Positions 8,020 to 17,266 of a stretch of 61,174 nt of DNA are shown piece by piece. Origin of the DNA: a bacterium (GTDB lineage Bacteria > Bacteroidota > Bacteroidia > Flavobacteriales_D > Crocinitomicaceae). The number at the start of each line of letters is the position of its first letter. Within the stretch, counting starts at the first letter, position 1. Location of the stretch: NCBI GenBank assembly GCA_024742305.1, contig JANSYQ010000021.1:1-61174 (forward strand). Reading direction: 5' to 3'. The position numbers were made by a program, and so were the translations under genes. The notes beneath the pieces are model-generated. The model did no database searches and was not told the DNA's origin. It saw nothing but the letters and a program-made list of their open reading frames with translations.

Positions 8020-8372
8020 AAACGGGGAATGTATATTCATTGGAAAAGTAACAGAATGATTTTATAAAAACTAAAAACGCCCTTCGTATCTCGACTAAAC
8101 TCGATGATCAGAAGGGCGTTTTGTTTGTAAAGTACCTCTCGGCTCCGGTCGAGGTACTAATCCTTTGTTCAAAAGATAATTCCTAAAGGACATCGAGCGG
8201 AGTCGAGAGGTACTGACTATTCGATTAGCGGATAACCTAAAAGGTCATCGAGCCTGTCGAGATGCCCTTGTCTAAAGGTTTATTGATACATCATAACGAT
8301 TATCTAGCACTGCTTCGCTAAAGCTTCGCGAAGGCAAGCCTGTCGAGATGCGTTATTCAGTACTCATAATTG
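8020..8372. repeat. cluster of dispersed palindromic repeat units (five units)
   Basis: This 353-bp gap contains no gene. It holds five copies of the window's dispersed repeat: 8087-8106 (complement orientation, inside a terminator-like hairpin), 8133-8156 (complement), 8191-8214 (direct, paired with the previous one as an imperfect inverted repeat), 8246-8264 (variant CATCGAGCCTGTCGAGATG) and 8334-8352 (partial). A further hairpin is closed by ATAACG (8293-8298) and CGTTAT (8351-8356). Such units are REP-like and could act in transcription ending or mRNA stability. Confidence 0.8.
8074..8122. terminator. long perfect hairpin with repeat unit in its loop
   Basis: Arms AAAACGCCCTTC (8074-8085) and GAAGGGCGTTTT (8111-8122) pair perfectly over 12 bp. 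The 25-base loop is one copy of the dispersed repeat in complement orientation. T-rich flanks on both strands suit a bidirectional terminator; here it would end the leftward transcript of the BNR-repeat gene (8373-11645). Confidence 0.65.
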
Positions 8373-11300
8373 TTAGTCCTCTTTCCAATTCTCATCTTTT
8401 CCTTTGATGTAAGGAATCGGAACTTCGGTGCATTTTTCCTCAATTGCTCTCAAGCGAACGATGACATCATCGAGCTTTTTTCGGAATTCGACATATTCCT
8501 CGTCGCCGATTTTCTTGTTATCACGATGCGTTTGTGTTACACCCGTTGTATTTCCGAATACTTGGTAGTAAACGGTTCCAATTCGCCCAGCAATACTTGG
8601 TTCTGTCTCAAATTCGTGGCTGGATTTCAATCCATCGCCCCAAAGCATGATTTCGCAATCTCCGAGGTCGTTTTTAAGTGCCTCTATTTCCTTCAAAAGT
8701 GTCATATCTGCCTTCGGGTAGTTAATGAGCGCATGCTCGTAATATTTCAACTTATCGCTGGTTTCATTCATCAATCGACCCGCACCGTCAACCTTACGCT
8801 TAGATTCAGCAATAGCCTCTCGGAACTTGATCAACGCGTCAACATCTTGCGCAATTAACGTTTGGTTGTCTAGTCCTTTAACTTTGAAGTTTGTTCGTGG
8901 AATCACTTGTGCGATTTCCCCGTCAGTTACAGAAATTACTTCGACTGAGTAATCGCCCGGAGCTACCATCAAACCATCGTCACCACTTGAGTAACGTCCC
9001 GGTCTTGACTTTTTCAAAGTTACGGGAGAGGTAGTAGCCATGCGAAGGTTCCATTGAACTTGCTGTAGTCCTTTTTTTGGAGATGATTTCAAACGATTGA
9101 TTTCTTTGCCGTTGGCATCGCGAATGATCCACACCAACTGCATTTTGTCTTCACGCTCTTCGGCGCGTAGCTCATCAAAAGTAGGGTAGTCTACAGGCTC
9201 GCCCGCTTTCTCTTTTTTCTTCGCTTCTTTCTGACGTTTCGATTTAAGACCTTTTTCAACATCCTTCATGTAAAGCGAGAAAGTGGCTCCAAATTTCGGG
9301 TTGTCCGCGTGCCACATGTTCGCGCCTTGACTTCCCGTTCCGCGCAAGCCGAGTGGAGCAGAAGGTACGTATTGCAACGCATCTTTGATAGGGAAGAGGT
9401 GCGCATCCATCTCCAAAATTTCCGAAGTCACTTCACGAAGCGGCGTGTAATTGTCCAAAACGTAGAATCCTCGTCCAAACGTTGCTACAACCACATCATT
9501 CTCTCGTTTTTGAATGTCGATGTCATACACAGCGATAGTTGGTAAACCGGATAACTTGCTCCAGTTTTTTCCGCCGTCAGTTGAAAAGTAGCAGCCAAAT
9601 TCTGTTCCTGCGAAAAGTAAGTTGGACTTTACGTGATCCTGTCGAATGGCGAATGCTGCCCCGCGCTCAGGAAGATTTCCTGAAATGGAGATCCACGTTT
9701 TACCTTTGTTGGTACTCTTTAAAATGTACGGTTTGAAATCACCCGAACGGTGGTTGTTGAATACAGCGTAAACTGTATTTACATCGTGCAAGTCAGCAAC
9801 GATCATGTTGACACGCGTTTGTGCCGGCACACCGGGGAAGCTCTCTACTTTTGTCCAAGAGTCACCACCATTTTCTGAGATTTGTATCAATCCATCATCT
9901 GTTCCGGCGTACAACAATCCTTTTTGAATCGGCGATTCGTCGAAGGCAACAATATTTCCATAAATGGTCGTCGACTTATTTTTCATTACCGCATCAATGG
10001 ACCAAACTTGTCCCATCACAGGAAGTTTGTTTCGATCTAACTGGCGGGATAAGTCCGGCGAAACGGTTTCCCAATCATCACCACGGTTCGTGCTTTTGAA
10101 CACTTTGTTCGCACAGAAGTACAATGTTTTGTTATCGTGCGGTGAAATCAAAAGTGGAGAATCCCAGTTCCAACGATATGCCTTTTCTCCTTTGCCCGGC
10201 ATAGGCTGGATGGGCGTTTTCTCCCCCGAGCTGCGGTCGTATCGAACAATCCATCCGTATTGCGCTTGTGCGTAAGCAATGTTGGGATTCTCAGGATCTA
10301 TTGCTGATTCAAATCCGTCACCTCCGTTGGTGATGTACCAATCAGAGTTTAATATTCCTGCATTATTAATGGTTGCCGACGGACCTCCCATGGAGTTGTT
10401 GTCCTGCGTTCCACCGTAAATGTTATAGAATGGGGTATCGTTATCTGTCGCCACTTTGTAAAACTGGATAATCGGCAAATTGTCGTAATATTTCCATTCC
10501 TGGGCATGATTGTAGGTCTCATAGATTCCTCCATCACATCCAACAATCCAGTGGTCGGCGTTGTTCGGGTCGATCCAAATGCAGTGGTTGTCCACGTGTT
10601 TTTTACTTTCACCCGTTCTTTTGAAGGTTTTTCCACCGTCTTCTGTGTGATGTAGCCAAGTATTCATTGAAAACACTTTGTCCTTGTCCGTCAAATCACA
10701 AATGATTTCTTGGTAGTAGTTTCCGCTGGTTTTGTAGCTCGACATCTTTGTCCAGCTTTCGCCCTTGTTTGTCGATCGGAAGAATCCGCCTTTATCTCCG
10801 CGCGCCTCTACAATTGCATACACGTAGTTTGCATCTACTGGAGATACGGCAATTCCTATGCGTCCCATTTCTCCGGAAGGCAATCCCTTGTTGATTTCTC
10901 GCCAAGTTTCTCCGCCATCCGTAGACTTGTAGAGTCCGGATTCCGGTCCACCACCAATATAGGTCCACTCGCGACGACGACGTTGGTGCGCTGAGGCATA
11001 CAAAATATCAGGGTTTGTTGGGTCGATGGCAATCTCTGCAATTCCCGTGTGTTCGGAAATCTCCAAAGTTTGCTTCCATGTTTCACCACCATCCGTCGAT
11101 TTGTAGACACCGCGTTCCCCTCCGGCACTCCAAACGGGTCCATAAGCGGCCACCCAAACCGTATTTTCATCTTCCGGGTGCACGATGATTTTTCCGATGT
11201 GCTCAGAAGACTTCAATCCCATATTTTTAAAGGATTTACCGCCGTCCAGCGATTTGTAAACGCCATCTCCGAAAGCCACAGAGCGCTGGTTGTTGTTTTC

Positions 11301-11645
11301 ACCAGTTCCTACCCAAATGGTATTGTTATTTGTCGGTGCAATGGTTACACAACCGATGGAATAAGAGTCGTAATTATCGAAAATAGGAGAGAAGGTAGTT
11401 CCATGGTTTGTGGTTTTCCAAACACCACCAGAAGCTGCTGCTACGTACCAAGTGTCATGGTTTTCCGGATCAATCGCCATATCAGCAATTCGACCTGATG
11501 TTAAAGCGGGTCCAACCAAACGGAAGGAGAGAGCCGACATCGCCGAACCAATTTTGTCCTCTTTGTTTTCGTCTTTTTTGTCTTTCTGCGCTATACTACC
11601 GAAAGTAAGAGCCAATGCTCCTGCCAGGAGAAGTATTCGTTTCAT
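8373..11645 (-). CDS. secreted BNR/Asp-box beta-propeller protein (sortilin/VPS10-like)
   Basis: The start at 11645 (MKRILLLAGALALTFGSIAQ) gives a clear signal peptide cleaved near residue 20, so the in-frame ATG 42 bp upstream is not used; length about 1090 residues. Residues about 30-740 carry many Asp-box (SxDxGxxW) turns such as STDGGETW, STNKGESW, SENGGDSW and STDGGKNW, which mark two stacked seven- to ten-bladed propellers as in sortilin/VPS10 and xyloglucanase GH74 folds. The C-terminal 300 residues contain a beta-rich domain (LVWIIRDANGKEINRL) and a helical end. No T9SS sorting domain is visible. Many Bacteroidota carry this protein labelled glycosyl hydrolase; no catalytic activity is shown by the sequence. 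Confidence 0.85.
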   Translation of the reverse strand: MKRILLLAGALALTFGSIAQKDKKDENKEDKIGSAMSALSFRLVGPALTSGRIADMAIDPENHDTWYVAAASGGVWKTTNHGTTFSPIFDNYDSYSIGCVTIAPTNNNTIWVGTGENNNQRSVAFGDGVYKSLDGGKSFKNMGLKSSEHIGKIIVHPEDENTVWVAAYGPVWSAGGERGVYKSTDGGETWKQTLEISEHTGIAEIAIDPTNPDILYASAHQRRRREWTYIGGGPESGLYKSTDGGETWREINKGLPSGEMGRIGIAVSPVDANYVYAIVEARGDKGGFFRSTNKGESWTKMSSYKTSGNYYQEIICDLTDKDKVFSMNTWLHHTEDGGKTFKRTGESKKHVDNHCIWIDPNNADHWIVGCDGGIYETYNHAQEWKYYDNLPIIQFYKVATDNDTPFYNIYGGTQDNNSMGGPSATINNAGILNSDWYITNGGDGFESAIDPENPNIAYAQAQYGWIVRYDRSSGEKTPIQPMPGKGEKAYRWNWDSPLLISPHDNKTLYFCANKVFKSTNRGDDWETVSPDLSRQLDRNKLPVMGQVWSIDAVMKNKSTTIYGNIVAFDESPIQKGLLYAGTDDGLIQISENGGDSWTKVESFPGVPAQTRVNMIVADLHDVNTVYAVFNNHRSGDFKPYILKSTNKGKTWISISGNLPERGAAFAIRQDHVKSNLLFAGTEFGCYFSTDGGKNWSKLSGLPTIAVYDIDIQKRENDVVVATFGRGFYVLDNYTPLREVTSEILEMDAHLFPIKDALQYVPSAPLGLRGTGSQGANMWHADNPKFGATFSLYMKDVEKGLKSKRQKEAKKKEKAGEPVDYPTFDELRAEEREDKMQLVWIIRDANGKEINRLKSSPKKGLQQVQWNLRMATTSPVTLKKSRPGRYSSGDDGLMVAPGDYSVEVISVTDGEIAQVIPRTNFKVKGLDNQTLIAQDVDALIKFREAIAESKRKVDGAGRLMNETSDKLKYYEHALINYPKADMTLLKEIEALKNDLGDCEIMLWGDGLKSSHEFETEPSIAGRIGTVYYQVFGNTTGVTQTHRDNKKIGDEEYVEFRKKLDDVIVRLRAIEEKCTEVPIPYIKGKDENWKED

Positions 11646-11755
11646 GTTGATAATAGTTTTAGAGCGTTCAAGATAGACAAACTTCAAAGAACGGCGGGCA
11701 AATTATGACCAGCGGTTGATAGAATTGAGTAACTTTAAAGGAAAGAATCGAAGTG

Positions 11756-12664
11756 ATGGAGAAAGTAATTGTGGTCGGGGCGAACGGTTTTATCGGAAGG
11801 CATTTGGTGCCAACATTAGCAGAAAAGTATGAAGTGGTAGCATTGACACGACGACCGGAGTCTTTTGACAAGGCACGAAACGTTCTGTGGGATGGAAAAA
11901 CAGTAGGAGATTGGATCGAGGAGCTAGAAGGAGCGTACGCTGTGATCAATCTGAGTGGAAAATCGGTCAACTGTCGACATAACGAGAAGAACAAGGCGGC
12001 TATTTTAAACTCTCGTGTGGATACTACGGAAGCTGTGGGGCAAGCGATTGAATCCTGTGAAAATCTGCCGAAGGTTTGGCTGAATTCATCCGGCGTTTCC
12101 ATTTATAAAGAGTCGTATGAAACCCCACAAGATGAAAGTGCAACGGAATTCGACGATGATTTTTTAGCCGAGGTAACAAAGAAATGGGAGGCATCTTGTA
12201 TGAAATATGCCAAAGATTGCCGGAAAGTTACCATGAGAACATCGGTTATCCTTGGCTTGGAAGACGGTAGCTACCCTTTAATTGCCAAACTAACGAAACT
12301 CTACGCTGGTGGAAAGCAAGGTTCCGGAAAACAATACTTTCCATGGATGCACGTGAATGACTTTTGTATGGTTGTTCGAGACACGTTGCTTGTCAAAGAT
12401 GAAATTTCAGGACCGGTAAATATGTGTGCACCTGATTTGGTGACAAATGCAGAATTTATGGCCGAAATGAGACGGGCGCACAACCGTTCTTTTGGTATTC
12501 CAGCGCCAGCCTTTTTGTTGAAAATTGCGAGTGCCATTATTGGAACCGAAGCCTCGCTTGTATTGAAAAGTAGCTATGTGGACCCCAAAGTTTTGAAAGA
12601 AAACGATGCTGTGTTTGCCTTTCCAAAAATCGGGGAAGCCATCGACGATTTAGCGAGTCGATAA
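11756..12664 (+). CDS. SDR39U1-type NAD(P)-dependent epimerase (TIGR01777 family)
   Basis: A 302-residue extended short-chain dehydrogenase. VGANGFIGRHL near the N-terminus is the Rossmann GxxGxxG dinucleotide site; AVINLSGKSVNCRHNEKNK and the later LPKVWLNSSGVSIYK and FPWMHVNDF are typical of the TIGR01777 (YfcH/SDR39U1) family. The active-site Ser region is present, but as in the family the usual YxxxK motif is weak. The substrate of this family is unknown. An ATG at 11756 is preferred to the GTG one codon earlier. It is divergent from the BNR protein gene. Confidence 0.9.
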   Translation: MEKVIVVGANGFIGRHLVPTLAEKYEVVALTRRPESFDKARNVLWDGKTVGDWIEELEGAYAVINLSGKSVNCRHNEKNKAAILNSRVDTTEAVGQAIESCENLPKVWLNSSGVSIYKESYETPQDESATEFDDDFLAEVTKKWEASCMKYAKDCRKVTMRTSVILGLEDGSYPLIAKLTKLYAGGKQGSGKQYFPWMHVNDFCMVVRDTLLVKDEISGPVNMCAPDLVTNAEFMAEMRRAHNRSFGIPAPAFLLKIASAIIGTEASLVLKSSYVDPKVLKENDAVFAFPKIGEAIDDLASR

Positions 12665-12772
12665 ACAAGGGCAATTTTTCCTCGTTTTTCGTGTAACCTT
12701 TCCGGCAAATCCACGATATAAAGAATTAGGTATGGATTTTGTTTCTACCTCAATGCTAAAATGATTCGTGTA

Positions 12773-14815
12773 ATGGTTAAATATTACTTCTCCTTCTTAC
12801 TTCTTGCCTGTTCATTTACCATCGTTGCCCAAGAGGAGGCAGAATGGTGTCAGGAGCCAAGCAAAAAAGCCCAAAAATATTTGAAAGCCGCTGAGTCGGC
12901 AAAAACCAGCCAAGAGGCAGTCGACAATTTCAATAAAGCCATAAAGGAAGACGAGGAAAACGCAACTCCTTACTATGAGTTTGCGATGTATGCGTATGAC
13001 CTCGGTGTTCAGGCGTATGAACGTGATCCAAATCCCGACAAAGGCGATCGCTTGTGGGCAAAAGCTGAAGAAATGTTCATGCAGACATTAGAGATTTGCA
13101 GTGATTTCCATTCGAATTGTACGTATTACCTTGGGATCATTCGTTATTCGCAAGGCGATATGGACGGAGCCATTAAGTGGTTTAAAGCCTTTCAAAAGTT
13201 CGATCATTCCGACAGAAGTAAATATGCAGCTGATCACAACAAACGCTTGCAGGATGTAGCTGAAGTGGTTGGAGATTTAGAGTACGAAAATGAAGTTTTA
13301 ACCACGGAAGTACCTTTCAATCCAGTGCGCGTAAAACATGTCAGCTCGGGTACCAATGAGTATTTCCCGATGATTTCCCCTGATAATGAGTTGATTTTTT
13401 ACTCGCGCATGGTTGACAAGGAAGTGACCACTTTTCACTCGGAGACAGTGGAAGAATTCACCTTCTCTTTCCGACCTGATTACCGTTCAGAATTCGACTC
13501 AGGAAAACCGTTGGATCCTCCATTTAATGATGGATCCGTGAAGAGCTATGGAGCATCTACGCTTTCGGTAGATAACAAAGAAATGATCATTTGTGCCTGT
13601 AAAGACGAAAAGGTAAACGGACAGGATTATCGAAACTGTGACTTGTACAGTACCACCTACAAACGCTCAGGAACTGGCGGAAACGATTATACTTGGACGC
13701 CTTTGGAGCGTTTGGGACCTGAAATCAACACACCGAACGGATGGGAAGGTCAGCCGTCACTTTCTGCGGATGGGAATACCTTGTACTTCACTGCCAATCG
13801 ATTGACCACTCGAAACAACGACATCATGGTTTCCAAGCGAAAGCCTGATGGTTCGTGGGGGCAGGCGGTGCCTTTTGATATTGTAAACACCGACGGAAAA
13901 GATAAAAGTCCATTCTTGCATCAGGACAGTGAAACCTTATATTTCGTTTCTGAGTCCACGAAAAAACGCGTTGGAGTAGGTGGATTGGACATCTTCTACA
14001 TACGTCAAAACCCGGATGGAAGTTGGACAGAGCCCAAAAATATTGGGTACCCCATTAATTCGGAAGAAGACGAGTTGGGATTGTTCGTGTCAATTGACGG
14101 TCAGGTAGCGTATTTTTCCTCTGCGAAAGGCGGAAACTGGGACATTTACTCTTTCGAACTTTATGAAGAAGCGCGTCCGCAATCGGTAGCCTTGTTGAAA
14201 GGAGAATTGCGGGATGAGTCCGGTGATCCGGTTGAAGGAGCGACGATTGAAGTTGCCTATGAAGGAACGGATGAAATTCAGGAGATTAAAGTGAACGGAG
14301 ACGATGGAAAGTATGCTGCCATTGTAAAAACAAGTAAAAAGCAGGATGTCATGGTAACCGTGAAAAAAGAAGGGCATGCATTCGATTCGAAATTAATTGA
14401 AAAAGAAGAGTTTACAGACGATAACGTGACCATTAAAGGAAACGACTTGGAGGTGAAAGAATTGAAAGTGGGAGAAGCGTATACGATCAACGATATTCTT
14501 TACTCCACGGCTTCTTACACATTGTCGGACCGCTCTAAATTTATCCTCAAAGGATTTGCGCGCTTCCTGAAGGAGAACGAAACGATTTCTGTTTCCATTC
14601 AGGGACACACGGATAACGAAGGAGACCCCGCGAAGAACTTGCAACTTTCAAAAGATCGTGCTAACGGCGTAAAGGAATTCTTGATTTCACAGGGTATCGA
14701 CAAAAAACGTCTTACTTCGGAAGGATTCGGTCAAACAAAGCCAAAAGTTCCTAATGATTCTGATGAAAACAAAGCATTGAATCGTAGAACGGAGTTTGTG
14801 ATTACGGGAATGTGA
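12773..14815 (+). CDS. PorE-like OmpA-family protein (TPR, PD40 propeller, CarboxypepD-reg, OmpA)
   Basis: About 680 residues from the ATG at 12773 (an in-frame ATG at 12761 is also possible); signal peptide ends SFTIVAQ. Domain order: TPR repeats (about 25-160), a WD40/PD40-type propeller (about 180-460, with TPNGWEGQPSLSADGNTLYF and KSPFLHQDSETLYFVS), a carboxypeptidase-regulatory-like beta domain (about 470-550, GELRDESGDPVEGATIEV), and an OmpA peptidoglycan-binding domain (about 560-680, with GHTDNEGDPAKNLQLSKDRA). This is exactly the order described for PorE, the T9SS subunit of Porphyromonas gingivalis that ties the secretion ring to peptidoglycan. Bacteroidota carry several paralogues, so the specific role is inference. 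A heptamer tandem repeat follows the stop codon. Confidence 0.85.
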   Translation: MVKYYFSFLLLACSFTIVAQEEAEWCQEPSKKAQKYLKAAESAKTSQEAVDNFNKAIKEDEENATPYYEFAMYAYDLGVQAYERDPNPDKGDRLWAKAEEMFMQTLEICSDFHSNCTYYLGIIRYSQGDMDGAIKWFKAFQKFDHSDRSKYAADHNKRLQDVAEVVGDLEYENEVLTTEVPFNPVRVKHVSSGTNEYFPMISPDNELIFYSRMVDKEVTTFHSETVEEFTFSFRPDYRSEFDSGKPLDPPFNDGSVKSYGASTLSVDNKEMIICACKDEKVNGQDYRNCDLYSTTYKRSGTGGNDYTWTPLERLGPEINTPNGWEGQPSLSADGNTLYFTANRLTTRNNDIMVSKRKPDGSWGQAVPFDIVNTDGKDKSPFLHQDSETLYFVSESTKKRVGVGGLDIFYIRQNPDGSWTEPKNIGYPINSEEDELGLFVSIDGQVAYFSSAKGGNWDIYSFELYEEARPQSVALLKGELRDESGDPVEGATIEVAYEGTDEIQEIKVNGDDGKYAAIVKTSKKQDVMVTVKKEGHAFDSKLIEKEEFTDDNVTIKGNDLEVKELKVGEAYTINDILYSTASYTLSDRSKFILKGFARFLKENETISVSIQGHTDNEGDPAKNLQLSKDRANGVKEFLISQGIDKKRLTSEGFGQTKPKVPNDSDENKALNRRTEFVITGM

Positions 14816-14820
14816 TTATT

Positions 14821-14869
14821 GGAATAAGGAATAAGGAATAAGGAATAAGGAATAAGAAATAAGGAATAG
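14821..14869. repeat. heptanucleotide tandem repeat GGAATAA x7
   Basis: Seven units of GGAATAA in a row, five perfect, then GAAATAA and GGAATAG, starting 5 bp after the stop of the PorE-like gene. It is non-coding in the plus frames. A length-variable tract at this place could alter the 3' end of the mRNA; no more can be said. Confidence 0.9.
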
Positions 14870-14875
14870 TAAAAA

Positions 14876-15013
14876 TGCATCTCGGCTCCGCTCGATGTCC
14901 TTTTGCTTTCTTAAAATGTCCTTTTTGAGCTCATGAAAGTATCGAACATAATAAGGTATGTCAAAAACTTTGATACTAAGGTTCTTGAGTACATCGAGCG
15001 GAGCCGAGATGCA
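14876..15013. repeat. 138-bp element with perfect 23-bp terminal inverted repeats
   Basis: The left arm 14876-14898 (begins TGCATCTCGGCTCCGCTCG) and the right arm 14991-15013 (ends CGGAGCCGAGATGCA) are perfect reverse complements over 23 bases. Both arms are copies of the dispersed repeat family. The 92-base centre is non-coding and has a weaker inner inverted repeat (AGTATC and GATACT). It has the layout of a miniature inverted-repeat element or a long cruciform. No target-site duplication is obvious. Confidence 0.85.
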
Positions 15014-15058
15014 CTCTAACACCAAGAAGTAACGTTGCTAGACGCTGTCTTTCATTTA

Positions 15059-15104
15059 ATCAGCGCCTGCGCTTAAGCTTCGGCGAAGGCGCAATATTGC
15101 TGAT
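15059..15104. repeat. hairpin with arms ATCAGC and GCTGAT
   Basis: Nested arms ATCAGC (15059-15064)/GCTGAT (15099-15104) and GCGCC (15063-15067)/GGCGC (15088-15092), with an inner AAGCTTCGGCGAAGG segment much like the one at 8321-8335. It lies just beyond the stop of the GH25 gene and may be its leftward terminator, though there is no strong T-run. Confidence 0.5.
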
Positions 15105-15118
15105 TCCGGCATTCATTA

Positions 15119-15841
15119 TTAAAACCTCACCTTCGACATATTCAAATCCACGTCTTCCTCAATGCCTGGTACCATTCCTTGATCGGTGTATTGCCAATAC
15201 AAAATTCGTTCATCCTGCATGCGTTCCGGCCGATCACTGTAATTAGCGATCCAAAAAGTGTAATCTCTGAAGTGCGGTTCGAAAATCGTTGAGAACATGT
15301 GGTAATTGGTGTAAATAATGGGCTGCCTTCCTGTTTTCTTTTGAATAATATCCATCCATTGTTTTACGTCGTTGCGCAGTTGAATGTCGCTCGAACTTTC
15401 CTCCTCAACATCTAACACGGGAGGCAAATCGGATTGTTTGGGTTGATAGTGTTTTAGGAAGAATTGCGCTTGCTTTGCTACATCAACCTTGGGCTTGAAA
15501 TAATGATAGGCACCCACTGGAACATTTCGTTTTCGAAGTTCCTGATAATTTACTTTCCACTTTTGATCGACGATTGAGGTGCCTTCAGTAGCCTTGCAAA
15601 AAACAAATGAGATTTTCACGCTCGACTTCTTGATTAAGCGGTCCCAGTCAATGTCCCCTTGGTAATGAGAAACGTCGATACCATGACTGTAAAAGCCATC
15701 GGCTAACGGTCGAAAGCCTTCGTTTCTTTGGTGTTGAGGCGTTCTGAATTGTAAATAGCACACGTACGCAAGCACGGCGAGTAGGCCCACAAGGGTTCCA
15801 CCGGCGATTAGTCGAGGTAGGAAGTTTTTGCGACGCGCCAT
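15119..15841 (-). CDS. GH25-family lysozyme (N-acetylmuramidase), membrane anchored
   Basis: A 240-residue protein with an N-terminal membrane anchor (residues about 12-30) and a glycosyl hydrolase family 25 domain (about 50-240). GIDVSHYQGDIDW (about 54-66) carries the first conserved Asp, and PPVLDVEE (about 139-146) carries the catalytic Asp143/Glu145 pair of the DxE motif. The end EDVDLNMSKVRF is typical of the family. It cuts the MurNAc-GlcNAc bond of peptidoglycan and is placed outside the inner membrane. Members in Bacteroidota of this size are usually cell-wall remodelling enzymes rather than phage lysins. Confidence 0.92.
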   Translation of the reverse strand: MARRKNFLPRLIAGGTLVGLLAVLAYVCYLQFRTPQHQRNEGFRPLADGFYSHGIDVSHYQGDIDWDRLIKKSSVKISFVFCKATEGTSIVDQKWKVNYQELRKRNVPVGAYHYFKPKVDVAKQAQFFLKHYQPKQSDLPPVLDVEEESSSDIQLRNDVKQWMDIIQKKTGRQPIIYTNYHMFSTIFEPHFRDYTFWIANYSDRPERMQDERILYWQYTDQGMVPGIEEDVDLNMSKVRF

Positions 15842-15910
15842 GTGAGTAAGGTACGAAATTCAAGCCAACAACCTGTACTTCAAATTTCAAAGGCGTTATT
15901 GGATACAAAA

Positions 15911-15936
15911 AAAGTCCTGCTCACTGAACAGGACTT
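15911..15936 (-). terminator. intrinsic terminator of rplS
   Basis: Stem AAGTCCTG (15912-15919) with CAGGACTT (15929-15936), followed on the minus strand by seven T residues. It starts about 20 bp after the rplS stop. Confidence 0.88.
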
Positions 15937-15956
15937 CGATATCGTTATGCTTGTAA

Positions 15957-16310
15957 TTAAGCGAAAGATCGTTTTTCCTTGATACGAGCAGACTTTCCTG
16001 TACGCTCACGGAAGTAGAAGATACGTGCACGACGTACTTTACCTGTTTTGTTCACTTTGATGCTCTCGATAAATGGAGAGTTCACAGGGAAGATACGCTC
16101 TACACCAACGTTTCCTGACATCTTACGAATTGTAAACGTTTCTGTTGCTCCTGAACCTTTGCGCTGCAATACAACTCCTTGGAATTGCTGAATACGCTCT
16201 TTGTTACCCTCTTTAATTTTATATGAAACTGTAATCGTGTCACCGCTTCCAAATTCAGGAAGGTTGTTCGTTTCAACTAGTTCGTTTTCAAGTTCTTTGA
16301 TAAAATCCAT
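15957..16310 (-). CDS. rplS: 50S ribosomal protein L19
   Basis: A 117-residue protein of standard L19 length with the family signatures [56 protein letters not shown] and [12 protein letters not shown] (each shown only in part). It sits at the 30S-50S interface of the ribosome. Here it forms a single-gene unit with its own terminator and a 5' leader of up to 117 bp from panB; it is not linked to trmD or rimM as in many other bacteria. Confidence 0.98.
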   Translation of the reverse strand: MDFIKELENELVETNNLPEFGSGDTITVSYKIKEGNKERIQQFQGVVLQRKGSGATETFTIRKMSGNVGVERIFPVNSPFIESIKVNKTGKVRRARIFYFRERTGKSARIKEKRSFA

Positions 16311-16427
16311 GTCAATAAATTTCTTTGTCTTCTACCCTAATGGGGGTGCAATATTACGAAGAATTTCTGATACAATACGTATTACTGCAACATTTTTACA
16401 ATAAAAATAATGTCTGCCATCCTATGA

Positions 16428-17243
16428 TTAATAGGACTCTTCATCGTTCGGGAAGTCTCCGCTACGAACATCTTCAATGTAACGATGAAAGGAGCTCAAC
16501 ATTTCTTGGAACAAGTTGTGGTACTTTCTCAAGAATCTTGGACTGAATTCATTGTTAATACCCAGCATATCGTGCACCACTAAAACTTGACCATCAACGC
16601 CACTTCCTGCACCAATTCCAATGATTGGAATGGATACTTCTTTAGCTACGCGCGCTGCCAAATCTGCTGGAATTTTCTCCAGTACAATGGCAAAGCATCC
16701 TGCTTCCTCCAAGGCTTTCGCATCTTCAATCAATCGTTGTGCTTCATCTTGCTCTTTCGCGCGCACTACATACGTTCCAAACTTATAGATCGATTGCGGC
16801 GTTAGTCCAAGGTGTCCCATAACGGGAATTCCAGCCGTAAGAATTCGTGAAATCGACTCGATAATTTCCTGTCCACCTTCTAGCTTCACCGCGTGTCCTC
16901 CGGACTCCTTCATAATACGAATAGCACTGGATAATGCTTCTTTCGAGTTTCCCTGGTATGATCCGAACGGCATGTCTACGACAACAAGAGCTCTGTTTAC
17001 ACCCCGAACTACAGACGAAGCGTGGTAGATCATTTGATCAAGCGTAATAGGCAACGTAGTTTCGTGTCCTGCCATTACATTCGAGGCAGAATCTCCCACT
17101 AAAATCACATCAATTCCCGCAGTATCGATAATACGCGCCATGGTGTAGTCGTACCCGGTTAGCATCGTGATTTTCTCCCCGGCATTCTTCATCTCCTGAA
17201 GTACGTGAGTTGTTACCTTCTTAACATTGCTATGCACTGACAT
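16428..17243 (-). CDS. panB: 3-methyl-2-oxobutanoate hydroxymethyltransferase
   Basis: A 271-residue protein when started at 17243 ([18 protein letters not shown]), which fits the family's 265-275 residues; the in-frame ATG 39 bp upstream precedes the promoter box and is not used. Signatures: [33 protein letters not shown] with the Mg-binding Asp, [10 protein letters not shown] with the second Asp, [17 protein letters not shown] and [16 protein letters not shown]. It makes ketopantoate from alpha-ketoisovalerate and methylene-THF, the first committed step to pantothenate and CoA. No other pan gene is nearby. Confidence 0.97.
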   Translation of the reverse strand: MSVHSNVKKVTTHVLQEMKNAGEKITMLTGYDYTMARIIDTAGIDVILVGDSASNVMAGHETTLPITLDQMIYHASSVVRGVNRALVVVDMPFGSYQGNSKEALSSAIRIMKESGGHAVKLEGGQEIIESISRILTAGIPVMGHLGLTPQSIYKFGTYVVRAKEQDEAQRLIEDAKALEEAGCFAIVLEKIPADLAARVAKEVSIPIIGIGAGSGVDGQVLVVHDMLGINNEFSPRFLRKYHNLFQEMLSSFHRYIEDVRSGDFPNDEESY

Positions 17244-17258
17244 ATTGAAGTTTTTTGA

Positions 17259-17266
17259 CAAAGCTA
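17259..17266 (-). promoter_or_regulatory. -7 box of the panB promoter
   Basis: TAGCTTTG on the minus strand (17266-17259) matches TAnnTTTG exactly and ends 15 bp before the panB ATG. The -33 TTG is not at the expected distance, so only the -7 part is supported. Confidence 0.5.

Noticed and set aside
14816-15025. Minus-strand open frame over the heptamer tract
   Set aside because: The frame is produced by the GGAATAA repeat and an inverted-repeat arm; low-complexity translation.
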